The position numbers and the translations under genes were made by a program. Below are positions 18,575-27,880 of a stretch of DNA of 64,000 nucleotides, one piece after another; position 1 is the stretch's first letter; the number at the start of each line of letters is the position of its first letter. Source of the stretch: BRH-c25 sp012519325 (GTDB taxonomy: Bacteria > Bacillota > Clostridia > Lutisporales > Lutisporaceae). The DNA is taken from contig JBMNHZ010000014.1 of assembly GCA_050950645.1 (NCBI GenBank), positions 1 to 64,000 on the forward strand. Reading direction: 5' to 3'. Below the pieces are notes generated by a model. The model searched no databases, had not been told where the DNA came from, and worked only from the letters and a program-made list of their open reading frames with translations.

Positions 18575-18755
18575 TATAAGGAATTAACTGCCGAAAGGCA
18601 GTTTATTAAGCTAGTCCAAGGAGGGAGAGAACCCTCATAGAAAGGCCGAAGAGGCGCCCTCTGCAATTGTAAGGCGCGTGAGCCACGGAAGATCAAGCTG
18701 GCGCGAGGAAGTGCGGCAGCCGGCCTCCCGGCTTCGAATCCCTCCTTCTCCGCCA
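18575..18755 (+). repeat. tRNA-Ser-derived repeat unit U2 (chimera with tRNA-Ser GCU)
   Basis: It has the same conserved blocks as U1 and U3, but the stretches between them match tRNA-Ser(GCU): the flank TAGTCCAAGGAG, GGCCGAAGAGGCGCCC, TAAGGCG and AAGCTGGCGCGAGG. It ends with the exact 3' end of that tRNA (TTCGAATCCCTCCTTCTCC, GCCA). It therefore looks like a tRNA-Ser(GCU) interrupted at several fixed places by the repeat-family blocks. It cannot fold as a normal tRNA. Confidence 0.75.
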
Positions 18756-18937
18756 TAAAGGAATTAACTGCCGAAAGGCAGTTTATTTGCTTTTTGAAGG
18801 AGGGTGAGAACCCTCATAGAAAGGCCGATAATCTATCCTATGCAGCATTGTAATTCGCATGAGCCACAAGGAGATCGAGTCTTCACAAATAAGTGCGGCA
18901 GCCGGCCTCCCGGCTTCGAATCCCTCCTTCTCCGCCA
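18756..18937 (+). repeat. tRNA-Ser-derived repeat unit U3
   Basis: Hairpin with T-tract at 18766-18795, GGAGGGTGAGAACCCTCAT at 18799, the conserved internal blocks, GTGCGGCAGCCGGCCTCC and the terminal TTCGAATCCCTCCTTCTCC plus GCCA. It is the closest relative of U1 and lies at the left edge of the decayed island. Confidence 0.75.
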
Positions 18938-18941
18938 TATA

Positions 18942-18985
18942 AGAACGCTAATTTTGATACAGTGGGCTATCAAAATTAGCGTTCT
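18942..18985. terminator. Perfect 18-bp inverted repeat at the left edge of the island
   Basis: AGAACGCTAATTTTGATA (18942-18959) is an exact inverted copy of 18968-18985, with an 8-base loop. No T-tract follows on either side, so it may be a bidirectional stop or an element end rather than a classic terminator. Confidence 0.5.
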
Positions 18986-19364
18986 CGCTTTCTGCCCAAA
19001 AATGGCTTGAAATAAGGCTTTCTCGCACTTCGCTCATAAAAATGGCAACATCGCGGCAGGTCCGCCTAAACAAGAAACGCACACGGGCTCCGAGAAATTT
19101 TGCCTTGAACCGATACCCTCGCTAACGGTTGAAAGACGGGTGAGCCCAATATCGCCGGGGGTGTACATCCTTGCAAATCGCCGGGTGCAAAATATGTGTC
19201 TGGCTCGGTGGACCCTGGCGCCGGTATTGATCCAATGCACACCATGGGATATCGGCCAGAGCAGCCGGTACAATCTCTTCGGGACATTTCTTTGCCAGAA
19301 CCTATTTTTACGGAGTAGCGGCATCGTCTTGGAGCCTCAATCGCTCTCATCCTCTAAACTCTAC
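18986..19364. other. Unassigned decayed sequence
   Basis: This stretch is more GC-rich than its surroundings and has no credible gene. One minus-strand reading contains spaced cysteines and a GSTEPDTYFAPGDLQG segment that may come from a former protein, but I cannot assign it. It carries the sequence GATACCCTCGCTAACG at about 19112-19127, which recurs in similar form near 22202. Confidence 0.4.
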
Positions 19365-20190
19365 GTCTTATCGCAGCTCATTTTACGGTGCAAAATGATG
19401 CAGCAGCCAGTCCAAAATAGCAATCGTAGAAGCCAATACAATGATCAAATGCGGCAGAATTTCAATAAGCTCGCCGCCCAAGGTCGCTGAGATATGCTTG
19501 CACGCTACTGGTAAAACGGTAGGATGTCAGCCGCTTTTCTGAAACCTAGCCGCCTATTAAGTCAATCGGAATAGAGCAGCCCCGGCTGACCATCCTGCAA
19601 CGGTCGTCAGCAATGCACCGCAAATGCCGCCTACTGCCTCATCGTTCAGTAAACTCCCGAATGATAAACCGGGCCCCGCAAACACAAGCCAGGTCAGCAG
19701 TGTCACAAGGATGCCAAGCTAGGCGCTTGCCGGTAAGTTCTAAGCCCCACAACACAGGAGGCTAATGAAGTTATTGCGGCTTGCACCAAAGACATAACGA
19801 GCATTAGTAAAGTATAACCTAATATCAAATCAAAAGATGTCATAGGCGCGGCGAACAAGCGCATTAAGAAAGACGAAGCGCGGTCTTTGCATACGCAAGG
19901 CCTACCTGTAAACAATGCCATGAGTGCAGTTGCCGAACATAGCTAAACCGGGTGCGAGACCTTCAATCGAAAACATCGGACTGTTCGCTTCGGGAGGAAT
20001 CCTGGCGTTGCTAACAGACAACAGCGCAAGCAGTATGAACGGAACTCCTAATCCAAAAAAGAGATTAATAGGGTCACTTGCAAAATCTCTGTCGTAGGGC
20101 GTGTTGCAAGCCAAAATCAAACTCTCATACCACGCCTCCTGCAAGAATGACGAAAGCAGCCTTGCCAGCTTAATCCTTGTGCCCGTCACT
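19365..20190 (-). pseudogene. Decayed ABC-2 type transporter permease
   Basis: Read on the minus strand in shifting frames, this region gives pieces typical of an ABC-2 permease in the right order: FFGLGVPFILLALLS and FSIEGLAPGLAMFG near 20000-20120, RLFAAPMTSFDLILGYTLLM near 19800-19860, NDEAVGGICGALLTTVAG near 19590-19650 and LIEILPHLIIVLASTIAI near 19400-19470. Together they span a normal permease length of about 270 codons, but stops and indels break every frame. It follows the decayed ATPase on the same strand, as in a living operon. Confidence 0.7.
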
Positions 20191-20289
20191 GCGCCGTCAA
20201 TTCTGCTACCGTGCCATCTCAGCCGCCCAAGTTACCATTTGCCACTTATACCAATACGATCAGGCAACGCTACCACTTCTTCTATGCAT

Positions 20290-20940
20290 AATGCGTCGTC
20301 AAGGACAATAGTCACTTTTCCTTTTAAGAGCTCGGAATTGCTGCCCACAATTCCCGGCGAGCAAGCACATCAAGCCCTGAAAGTGAGGTTCATCAAGAAA
20401 CGGGATGTGTTCCGAGTTGAAATCAAAGCCATTGCGATGGAGAGCCGTACTTTGCATCCCGCCCGCCAGATGTGTTGCATTTTTATTTCGACGACTATCA
20501 AGCCCGAATCGTGACACCATCTCATCAGCCTGTTTCTTTGCCGTTTTCTTATCTTGACCTGGCAAAGGCCCGCTATGAGCGCTAAATTCTCGATTACTGA
20601 TAAGTTGGCGGCCACAGCTGTTTCCTGCGGCGAGATATTGATTTTCTCTTTGACAGATTGCGGGTGATCTCGCACGCTCTCTCCGAGCCATACTGCATCC
20701 TGCCGCTCGATGGCGTACTCAAGCAGGATACCATTTTTATAGGCGTGGCTATTCTCCCCGCACCGATTACACCTAAGCCTAGCAAACAACTCGCCTTGCT
20801 CATATCCGTCACCCTTCACCTCTGTCTGCCGCCGTAAATCCTGCCAGGGCATACCTGAACGGTTAGCACCTGTCATAGCGCTACAAACCGCGTCCTCCTT
20901 CTGAGGCATAGTCCCGTCACCCACCTGTATGTGATCACGG
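20290..20940 (-). pseudogene. Decayed ABC transporter ATP-binding protein
   Basis: Minus-strand pieces in several frames resemble an ABC ATPase: INISPQETAVAANLSVIENL near 20600-20660, KKTAKKQADEMVSRFGL near 20490-20545, a degraded signature THLAGGMQ near 20455-20480, RLSIAMALIS and FLDEPH. The order is that of a functional ATPase. Frames change many times, so the gene is long dead, or the consensus sequence here is poor. It lies directly upstream of the decayed permease. Confidence 0.7.
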
Positions 20941-20944
20941 ACTT

Positions 20945-21130
20945 TGCCTTAAAGCAGGTAGGGGCGGTAGCGCGGTTCCTTGTAGCTCATCACCAAGCAT
21001 AATCAAGTGTGTCACCGGGATTGCTGTCCGGTAGATCGCGGGCGTCTTTGGGGATTACGATTTGCCCCTGTCCACCCACCTTGCACCGTCCAAGCGTATT
21101 TGCCTTTAGGCTTATTCAAGTCATACCGCT
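20945..21130 (-). pseudogene. Decayed AbrB/SpoVT-type DNA-binding protein
   Basis: On the minus strand, NKPKGKYAWTV is followed in another frame by KVGGQGQIVIPKDARDL and PGDTLDYAW. The GQIVIPKDAR segment is the hallmark of the SpoVT/AbrB swapped-hairpin domain. An AbrB-type regulator in front of an ABC ATPase and permease is a familiar gut-clostridial operon order, which supports the reading. Indels break the frame. Confidence 0.65.
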
Positions 21131-21469
21131 CCGCTTAATACGTATGCCTTGTATGCCTGGCAGGATAAGTTATCCAAAGTTACGATAGTCCACGTCAGGC
21201 ATTAGAAATATTTCTAATAAAACTTTACCGGTTTGACTGAGTCAACAGCAGACCTTCAGGCAAATGTGCCTTGTCAAGTACCAATCGGTAGCAAAAGGTC
21301 CCCAAAAAGGTCTAGCACCTTGGAGCACCTAAGCTCTTGTTCATTCGGGCAGCGCCGGGGACCCAACTGCTGCCATTATGGGTGGCCAAACAGGTCGGGG
21401 CCTAACGCTGCCACTCTATTGGAGCGCGTCTTCAGCGGGTACGCTGGCGCTGCATGGACTGGGGAAGCC

Positions 21470-21985
21470 GGTAGCTCTCTCCGGAGAAGATCACAATGTG
21501 GGAATGGTGGATCAGCCGGTCAACCAGCGCTGCCGTCAGGCGGTTTGTCCCCAAAGACGGTATTCCACTGCGAGAACTCTAAATTGGATGTCACACATGA
21601 GGCTCTTGCGTAAACGTCAGCAGTCGGAGCTTACTTGAAACAGCAGCTCGGCAGCATCCTTGTGGAGCGGAACAGAACCGGGGTTTCGTCAATGCACAAT
21701 GAGCTCCACCTCTTTCAGTCGTACTGAGATAGTGGGTAATACCCCAGTGCCCTCTGTTGCCTGCTTCTCCGGGCAGGAGTATTGGCATACCGACGCCGCC
21801 GCGTAGAAGCGGACTCGTCGCCCTTCCTGGCCGGCCTTCGATGCAACGGCCGTGGTTGAAGCGGTCGACCCCGCCACAAATATCATAACCGTCAAGAGGC
21901 ATACCGCCGGCAAAGCCATTAGAATAGCGGACTTAGTCAACGACAACGCTGCCGACCGTGAAAAACACAATACAGAATTACGCAT
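21470..21985 (-). pseudogene. Decayed IstB-type ATPase of an IS21-family element
   Basis: On the minus strand, SNLEFSQWNTVFGDK (about 21555-21600) is followed after a one-base shift by LTAALVDRLIHHSHIVIFSG, the C-terminal part of the IstB transposition helper ATPase. Further upstream KAGQEGRRVRFYAAASV (about 21770-21830) fits the IstB segment after the P-loop. No istA reading is recognisable. This is a dead IS21-type remnant next to the decayed ABC operon. Confidence 0.7.
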
Positions 21986-22192
21986 ACAACCCCGACTTAA
22001 AATGATCCAGTCATAGCACTGGTTAGTTCGACATCATGGCTTGGCAAAGAGGTTTCGGGCGGGAGAGCTATCCGTGAAGATTGCGGCGAATCTGTGTTCC
22101 AAAAGGCCTTTAATGCCTGCATGCAAACAGGTGACATATTACGCTGCGCTTGGACACGGGAGGTTAGCATCTTTTATACTCTCGCTAACGAT

Positions 22193-22278
22193 TGATACCT
22201 TCGCTAACAAAAGGTAACCCTACGCTAACGCATATGTCAGCAAGGGTCTTCCCTTGTAGTGCAATAATATCAGCGTTA
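22193..22278. repeat. Cluster of CGCTAAC repeats
   Basis: CGCTAAC occurs at 22193, 22202 and 22223, with an inverted GCGTTAGC near 22272. A related GATACCCTCGCTAACG lies at about 19112. Repeats like these near the end of an IS21-type element can be transposase-binding sites; that role is inferred. Confidence 0.45.
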
Positions 22279-22290
22279 GCCATGAAAAAA

Positions 22291-22420
22291 TTAACTGCCG
22301 CACGGCAGCTTATTTGCATTTTGACGGAGGGTGCGAACTCCTCATAGAAAGGCAGATAATCACACTCTTATGGTAGCCGTAATGTGCATGTGCCACAAGT
22401 GAATCGGGCTTTACAAAAAA
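22291..22420 (+). repeat. tRNA-Ser-derived repeat unit U4 (3'-truncated)
   Basis: It starts with AACTGCCGCACGGCAG, then GGAGGGTGCGAACTCCTCAT at 22326, GAAAGGCAGA and TGTGCCACAAGTGAATCG, matching U3 up to about 22420. The tRNA-end part is missing. It marks the right edge of the island whose left edge is U3. Confidence 0.65.
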
Positions 22421-22659
22421 CTTTACAAAAGCTTAAGGCCGTAGCGTTATCCGGTCGAAAATCTAAATGGTTTTTACTCTTTGCTTCGGCAGGTGCGCAG
22501 TTTTTGTTATTGAAAGGGCTCATATTCGAATATATCTGTATTCTTAAACCTTCTGACATAATTCTTTTTGATAATTATTTTAATAAATTAACTTACATTA
22601 TGTGGAAAATCAGATTGAAATATTTTATACTGGAAATGGAGGCAGAGAGGAGAGGGAAA

Positions 22660-23373
22660 ATGTATCTTCAATTTGACAATGTGTCTTTTTCATATCTTGA
22701 AACATTAGCTTTGGACAGAGTTTCATTTGGGATTGAAAAAGGGGAAATAGTTGGCTTGATAGGGGCCAACGGGGCCGGAAAAACGACAGCTATATTAAAT
22801 ATTATTAAATATTTGCAGCCTCAAAAAGGAGAGATACGCATAGATGGAATAAATATATCAGATATTAAAAATGAAAACTTTGCCGTTTCTTATATAGCGG
22901 ATAATCCGGTTTTTTACGATGAACTTACGCTTTTAGAACACTTGCATTTTATTAAGGCCCTCTATCCGCGCAACAAAGTAAGTATAGAGTATTTGATTGA
23001 GAAATTAGAGCTTCGTGAACATTTGAAGAAAGTACCGTACTTATTATCAAAAGGGACAAAACAAAAGCTGATGATTGCTCTTTCATTACTAAGGGATTTC
23101 GATTTACTGATAGCAGACGAACCGTTTACCGGTTTAGACCCTAAACAGATAAGCGTTTTCAAACAAATTCTAAGAGATTGCAGAAATGAGGGAAAAGCCG
23201 TTCTGCTGTCTACACATCTTTTAGATATTGTAGATGGATTATGCGACAGATATATCATGCTTAATCACGGCAAGTTAGTTGCCAGCGGCTCCAAATCTGA
23301 AATAATTACTACCCATTCTCTTGATAAAGACAGTACATTGGAACAGATATATTTGTTTCTTATAGAGAGGTAG
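22660..23373 (+). CDS. ABC transporter ATP-binding protein
   Basis: A 237-residue ATPase subunit. Walker A is GANGAGKTT (about residues 37-45), the signature is degenerate (LLSKGTKQKL instead of LSGGQ), and Walker B is LLIADEP followed by FTGLDP, with the switch histidine in STHLLD. The degenerate signature is common in the ABC-2 export subfamily. The start is the ATG at 22660 behind GAGAGGAGAGG; the frame is open further upstream but only through repeat unit U4. The membrane partner follows two bases after the stop. The substrate is unknown. Confidence 0.88.
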   Translation: MYLQFDNVSFSYLETLALDRVSFGIEKGEIVGLIGANGAGKTTAILNIIKYLQPQKGEIRIDGINISDIKNENFAVSYIADNPVFYDELTLLEHLHFIKALYPRNKVSIEYLIEKLELREHLKKVPYLLSKGTKQKLMIALSLLRDFDLLIADEPFTGLDPKQISVFKQILRDCRNEGKAVLLSTHLLDIVDGLCDRYIMLNHGKLVASGSKSEIITTHSLDKDSTLEQIYLFLIER

Positions 23374-23375
23374 GT

Positions 23376-24656
23376 ATGGTTATGTATACAGCGATTATAA
23401 AGAATAAGCTGCGTTTGGCTAAAGGATTATTAAAGCATTACTGGGGCACGGCAATCGGCTTGTTGCTTATTGCATATTTCATATTGCATCAGCTATATTT
23501 TGCTGCTATGAGCGGAGGCATCGGAACTACCCTAAGCGAAAAAAATATATTCTACTTCCTTGTAGCTTGTGTAGCTTTAAGTGGTTATCGCGTACTGATA
23601 AAAGAGTCGCCAATAATTACAATAAGCTCTGCAACGCTTTACTATCTCTATTATACAAAACACTTTAACCTGATATTTATAACAAAATATCTTTGGTCCT
23701 TTGTTAAATGTGCATTACTTACAGCCATAATATCTGGATTTTTTAGCGGATTTCAGATCAACCTAATGTTTCGGCAATATTTCTTTTTGCTTTTCGGCTA
23801 CTTGTTCTTAGGTATATTGCTCTCTTGGAGCCGATACCATTTTATAAACAGAAAATCGAAGTTGATAGTCATTGCTTGCTATACTATTTCCTCGATAGTA
23901 TTACTCGTAGAACACGGAGTAGTTAGTATTATCTTTACGTGGTGCTTTGTAGTGTTTTGGCTATACTATGTATTTTTTAAGCTGCAGTTTAATTTGATAA
24001 AATATAGCAAAGATTTATCACTTGCGGATGAAATCACTTCCGCAGGAAGTCGATTTGATATGGGAAAAATGTCGCAGATGGCTGCAGAAAACGAAGCAAA
24101 AAAGAAACGAAACTTTTTTCTCTATCAGTTTCCGCTAAAAAAGAATAATGCTATATTTTATAAATGTTTTATAGAAACGGTCAGAGCCGGAACCCGTATA
24201 TGGGGAATCTTTATCTTCCTTTTATTTATAAGCTTCTTGATTTACCGGACATCAGTGTTTTCTACAATTCCGATTCTTGGGGATATTCCTGCCCTATCGG
24301 TGCCTCTATCAATGTTTGCAGTAATGACTGTATATCTTAATATTAGAGAAATGTTGAAGAAACAGATTGGCACACTATTGGATAAGCATCGACAGGGGTT
24401 ATTTCTTCCTATGGAAACACGGAAAATCCTATGGAGCTATATGCTTTTTTCAGGTTTGCTTTATGCCATTTTGACTATCATTGTAGGCTTGATATTAGAA
24501 AGCAATGTATATCTCCTCGTACTGTTCTATGTACTTTTTATTTCGGCATTTGCAGTTGATTTTGTTATTGAAAGAGTGCATATGAGATTTAAGAAGCCGT
24601 TCCGAATCGCTATACAGCTTTTTTCTGTTGCATTAGGTTATCTATTTTTTGTATAG
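23376..24656 (+). CDS. ABC-2-like membrane protein partner
   Basis: A 426-residue integral membrane protein with about ten hydrophobic segments, including pairs near residues 25-45, 100-135, 155-195, 285-320 and 350-420. It starts two bases after the ATPase gene, with GAGAGGTAGG before the ATG, so the two almost certainly form one transporter. I recognise no substrate-specific motif. A 9-bp perfect inverted repeat (24651-24676) overlaps the stop and may end the transcript, although it has no T-tract. Confidence 0.75.
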   Translation: MVMYTAIIKNKLRLAKGLLKHYWGTAIGLLLIAYFILHQLYFAAMSGGIGTTLSEKNIFYFLVACVALSGYRVLIKESPIITISSATLYYLYYTKHFNLIFITKYLWSFVKCALLTAIISGFFSGFQINLMFRQYFFLLFGYLFLGILLSWSRYHFINRKSKLIVIACYTISSIVLLVEHGVVSIIFTWCFVVFWLYYVFFKLQFNLIKYSKDLSLADEITSAGSRFDMGKMSQMAAENEAKKKRNFFLYQFPLKKNNAIFYKCFIETVRAGTRIWGIFIFLLFISFLIYRTSVFSTIPILGDIPALSVPLSMFAVMTVYLNIREMLKKQIGTLLDKHRQGLFLPMETRKILWSYMLFSGLLYAILTIIVGLILESNVYLLVLFYVLFISAFAVDFVIERVHMRFKKPFRIAIQLFSVALGYLFFV

Positions 24657-24908
24657 GAAAGTATAACTTCCTATACGGTGGGGTACGCAAGGGGTGGAGG
24701 GTTTCCTTCATATCTTGATTTAGAAGGATACAAGGAATTATATCCAGTTTATCCGTCTTGTCCATCCATTCATAGCCAGTCTGATGTGTCAAGCCACTTA
24801 CCTTCACGACTGATTGTATATTTCATAAATATGAGATATTTAGTACAAAATTTATATAATATAATAATATATGCATATATGTATTATATTGCGTAACGGG
24901 GTGAGAGC

Positions 24909-25788
24909 ATGAAAAAGCTGAAATTTATATATAATCCATACTCCGGAGACGGTGTTTTCAAGGATAACTTGGATTATCTTATTGAAAGGTTTCAAAAGGC
25001 CGGATATATGATGGTTCCCTATAGAAGCAGCGATATCAATACACTTGATAAAGCATTCATTGACATACATGAGGGCTATGAGGCCATTTGTATTTCAGGA
25101 GGCGACGGTACATTAAGCAGCGTTATAAATATTATAGCATCTCAAAAACTGAAATTACCCGTCGGGATATTTCCCTTCGGCACAGCCAATGATTTTGCAG
25201 CACACCTTAATATACCAAAAAATATTGAAGCCTGCTGTGAAATTATCGAAAAGGGCAGGACAAAAAAAGTCGATATAGGAAGAGTAAATAATAATTACTT
25301 CTTGAATGTATGTAGTGCGGGGCTGCTTTCAGATGTTGCTTATGAAACAGATACAAATCTGAAGAATGCTCTCGGGAAACTTGCTTATTACATGAAAGGA
25401 ATAGAGAAGCTACCAAGGTTTACTCCATTCAAAATGAGGCTTCAATATACTGGTAATGTGATTGAAGATAACTTTCTGCTGCTTCTTATATTGAATGGCA
25501 GCTCTGCAGGAGGCTTCAGCAGGCTTGCGCCAAATGCCGAAAATAAATGACGGGCTTTTGGATGTAATAGCGATAAAGAACACAAATATTACAAATTTGT
25601 TTGCTTTATTTTTGAAAATATTAAGGGGAGAGCATATCGGAGATCCGAACCTCTATAGCTTTCAGACGGATAGGCTTGGGATTACCTGTGAAGATGGTTG
25701 TGAGACAGACATTGATGGAGAGCGGGGACCGGATTTTCCTCTGGATATAGAAGTTAAGAAGCATTTTTTAAAGGTATTTGTGCCGTAA
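24909..25788 (+). pseudogene. Diacylglycerol/lipid kinase (YegS/DagK family), frameshifted
   Basis: A lipid kinase of the DAGK catalytic-domain family. FIYNPYSGDG opens the protein, SGGDGTLSSV (about residues 64-73) is the nucleotide-binding GGDGT motif, and FPFGTANDFA follows. The first frame stops at 25550. Removing one A from the run of four at 25540-25543 joins it to a second frame reading INDGLLDVIAI through to LKVFVP, giving a normal protein of about 292 residues. So this is either a one-base frameshift mutation or a sequence error in a short homopolymer. The start ATG follows a GGGGTGAGAG site. Confidence 0.85.
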
Positions 25789-25790
25789 AA

Positions 25791-26648
25791 TTATTCTTCG
25801 TATGTGTAATACAGATAATCACAGGTGGAGAGGTCCATCATGCCGAATCCGGCAGCATTAAGAGCTCTAATCAGTTCTTTATCCTTCGGCATTACTGAAG
25901 TCATAGGGGGAGCGGGGAATTTTCCGCCAAGGGCCAGCAAATAGTAGTTCATAAAGTCATTTATACCTTCAAGGCTTTCATCAAACACTATGAAATGAGG
26001 TTCTCCCCTTAACTTGAAAAGTCCCTTGTACCCGTTTATTGATACAAAGCTGTTCTCCTTCAGCAGCTCCTCATACAGTTCAAAAGTTGGTTTCTGAAAA
26101 TAAAACACAAAAGGCAGGATTCCATCTCTTCTTTTCAGATAAGAAAGATTTGCAAACTCTTCATAGGAAGGCTTCCAGCTTTCTACATCAAAGTCTTCGA
26201 TGCTTAAAGAATTGTCCGCATCACTATAGTCCTTATAAATGAATTTATACTCCTGCCTCAGCCTGAAACCGAATTTTTTCATCAGGTTAATGCTTTCAAC
26301 TGATGAGATGTGAGTGGCAAATGCTATTTTATTGGTTTTTCCGCTTCTGAGATCCTCCAAGGCCTTCTTAAAAGTCCTTATAGCTATCTTCTTTCCTATG
26401 CCCAGCCCCCTGTAATCCTTATGGATTCTCAACCCTTCCAGCCAGCCGGTACCGTCATAAAGCAGCGAATACTTGTCTGTTCCCACTACCTTGTTGGTAT
26501 CAGTATCTACAGCCCCCAGAAACAAGCCTTTATCATCAACCCATTTATGAAAAACCTCAGGAAGATAATCGGTTCCATCCCAGATATCCTTGCATATATC
26601 CGCTATATCATCATAGTCCTCATGAGTAAGCTTTCTGTATTCAATCAT
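25791..26648 (-). CDS. GNAT family N-acetyltransferase
   Basis: A 285-residue protein with an N-terminal GNAT domain. EGLRIHKDYRGLGIGKKIA (about residues 70-90) is the acetyl-CoA-binding R/Q-x-x-G-x-G/A motif, followed by an ATHISSVESINLMKKFGF segment typical of the fold. The C-terminal half has no motif I recognise. I chose the ATG at 26648 because AAAGGAG lies seven bases upstream; a start nine codons earlier has none. It is convergent with the dagK gene, and the stops lie two bases apart. The acceptor substrate is unknown. Confidence 0.85.
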   Translation of the reverse strand: MIEYRKLTHEDYDDIADICKDIWDGTDYLPEVFHKWVDDKGLFLGAVDTDTNKVVGTDKYSLLYDGTGWLEGLRIHKDYRGLGIGKKIAIRTFKKALEDLRSGKTNKIAFATHISSVESINLMKKFGFRLRQEYKFIYKDYSDADNSLSIEDFDVESWKPSYEEFANLSYLKRRDGILPFVFYFQKPTFELYEELLKENSFVSINGYKGLFKLRGEPHFIVFDESLEGINDFMNYYLLALGGKFPAPPMTSVMPKDKELIRALNAAGFGMMDLSTCDYLYYTYEE

Positions 26649-26795
26649 ACAATAACTCCTTTGCTCATATTGCATAATATAATTATACTATATAAATTTA
26701 TATTTTTTAGAAAAAAATGATAAAATGGTATTATACTGGGCTTAGTAAAAAATCAACTGTTTACGTATATATTATTGTACAAAGGAGGAGAGATT

Positions 26796-27851
26796 ATGGA
26801 AATAGAAGAAATTAACCTTTCCAAGCTTACAGAGGAGCAAAAACAAAGGTTGGAAGAAATAATGAATACCATTGATTTGGAGGATTCTCAGTTCATACTT
26901 CAGTATGGCACAGGGGCTCAAAGCCAGATAGCCGGTTTTGCTGATAACATTGTAAGTGAAGTAAGATCAAAGGACAGCGGTTATGTGGGGGATATACTCA
27001 CCGACCTTATGCTTAAGGTCAAGGAGCTGGATGTAGATGGTGTGAGCCCAGGCAAAAGCTTCATGTCAAAGTTCCCGATATTTGGATCTTTAATTAACAA
27101 TACCCAGAAGCTTGCGGCAAGATACCAGAAGCTCAGCACTGAGATAGAGAAAATCGTAGATGAGCTGGATAAATCCAAGATGCAGCTGTTAAAGGATATT
27201 ACACTGCTGGATTACTTATTCGAGAAGAATCTTGAATACCTGGGCAATCTCAACTATTATATAATGGCCGGAACCCTGAAGCTTAAGGAGGTCAACGAAA
27301 AGATAATTCCGGAAATGCAGGCCAAGGTAAAGGAAACTAATGACCCAATAGATGCGCAGAAGCTGAATGACCTTATACAGATGGCAAACAGATTTGAAAA
27401 GAAAATACACGACCTGAAGCTCAGCAGGATGGTGTCTCTGCAGACAGCACCTCAAATAAGGCTTATTCAGAACAATAACCAGGTACTGGTGGAAAAAATA
27501 CAGAGCTCCATATTGAATACCATACCCCTGTGGAAAAATCAGATTGCCATCGCTATAAGCCTGGCAAAGCAGAAAAATGCTTTAGCGATACAGAAAGAAG
27601 TAACAGATACCACCAATACCCTGCTTCAGAAGAATGCGGAGATGCTGAAGACCGGTTCAATTGATCTGGCAAGGGAGACAGAGCGGGGAGTTGTGGACAT
27701 AGAAACTCTTAAGAAGGTAAATGAGGATCTAATAGCCACAATTGAAGAGACTCTGAATATACAGAAGGAAGGCCGCATCAAGAGGAAGCAGGCGGAAGAA
27801 GAGCTTGCAGCTATAGAGAAGGAGCTTAAACAAAAACTAATCGGTAATTAA
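26796..27851 (+). CDS. Toxic anion resistance (TelA) family protein
   Basis: A 351-residue soluble, mostly helical protein of the TelA/KlaA family, first linked to tellurite resistance and later to cell-envelope stress. Family features include GGGAQ-like YGTGAQSQIAGFAD near residues 44-57, long charged helices, and a conserved stretch of helices around NIPLWKNQIAIAISLAKQ (read here as NTIPLWKNQIAIAISLAKQ). AAAGGAGGAG fixes the ATG at 26796. The XpaC-type partner that often accompanies it is not present nearby; pepF follows 29 bases downstream. Confidence 0.88.
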   Translation: MEIEEINLSKLTEEQKQRLEEIMNTIDLEDSQFILQYGTGAQSQIAGFADNIVSEVRSKDSGYVGDILTDLMLKVKELDVDGVSPGKSFMSKFPIFGSLINNTQKLAARYQKLSTEIEKIVDELDKSKMQLLKDITLLDYLFEKNLEYLGNLNYYIMAGTLKLKEVNEKIIPEMQAKVKETNDPIDAQKLNDLIQMANRFEKKIHDLKLSRMVSLQTAPQIRLIQNNNQVLVEKIQSSILNTIPLWKNQIAIAISLAKQKNALAIQKEVTDTTNTLLQKNAEMLKTGSIDLARETERGVVDIETLKKVNEDLIATIEETLNIQKEGRIKRKQAEEELAAIEKELKQKLIGN

Positions 27852-27880
27852 TACGCAGAAAAATGAGTGGAGGTTATCGA

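Noticed and set aside
18287..18756. Several reading frames across the tRNA-Ser repeat units that look like short conserved proteins
   Set aside because: They are translations of tRNA and tRNA-derived sequence (for example the reverse of the T-arm reads GGIRTL). Such frames recur in databases as artefacts; none has a ribosome-binding site.
18104..18937. Possible CRISPR array in the repeated units
   Set aside because: Units are about 180 bp, their conserved blocks are discontinuous, there are no regular short repeats with unique spacers, and no cas gene is present.
24610..24896. Short frames between the ABC membrane gene and the lipid kinase
   Set aside because: No start signals and no recognisable protein features; the region is AT-rich with only a hairpin at its left edge.
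25540..25543. Programmed frameshift in the lipid kinase gene
   Set aside because: The site is a plain run of four As without a slippery heptamer, stem-loop or internal ribosome-binding site.
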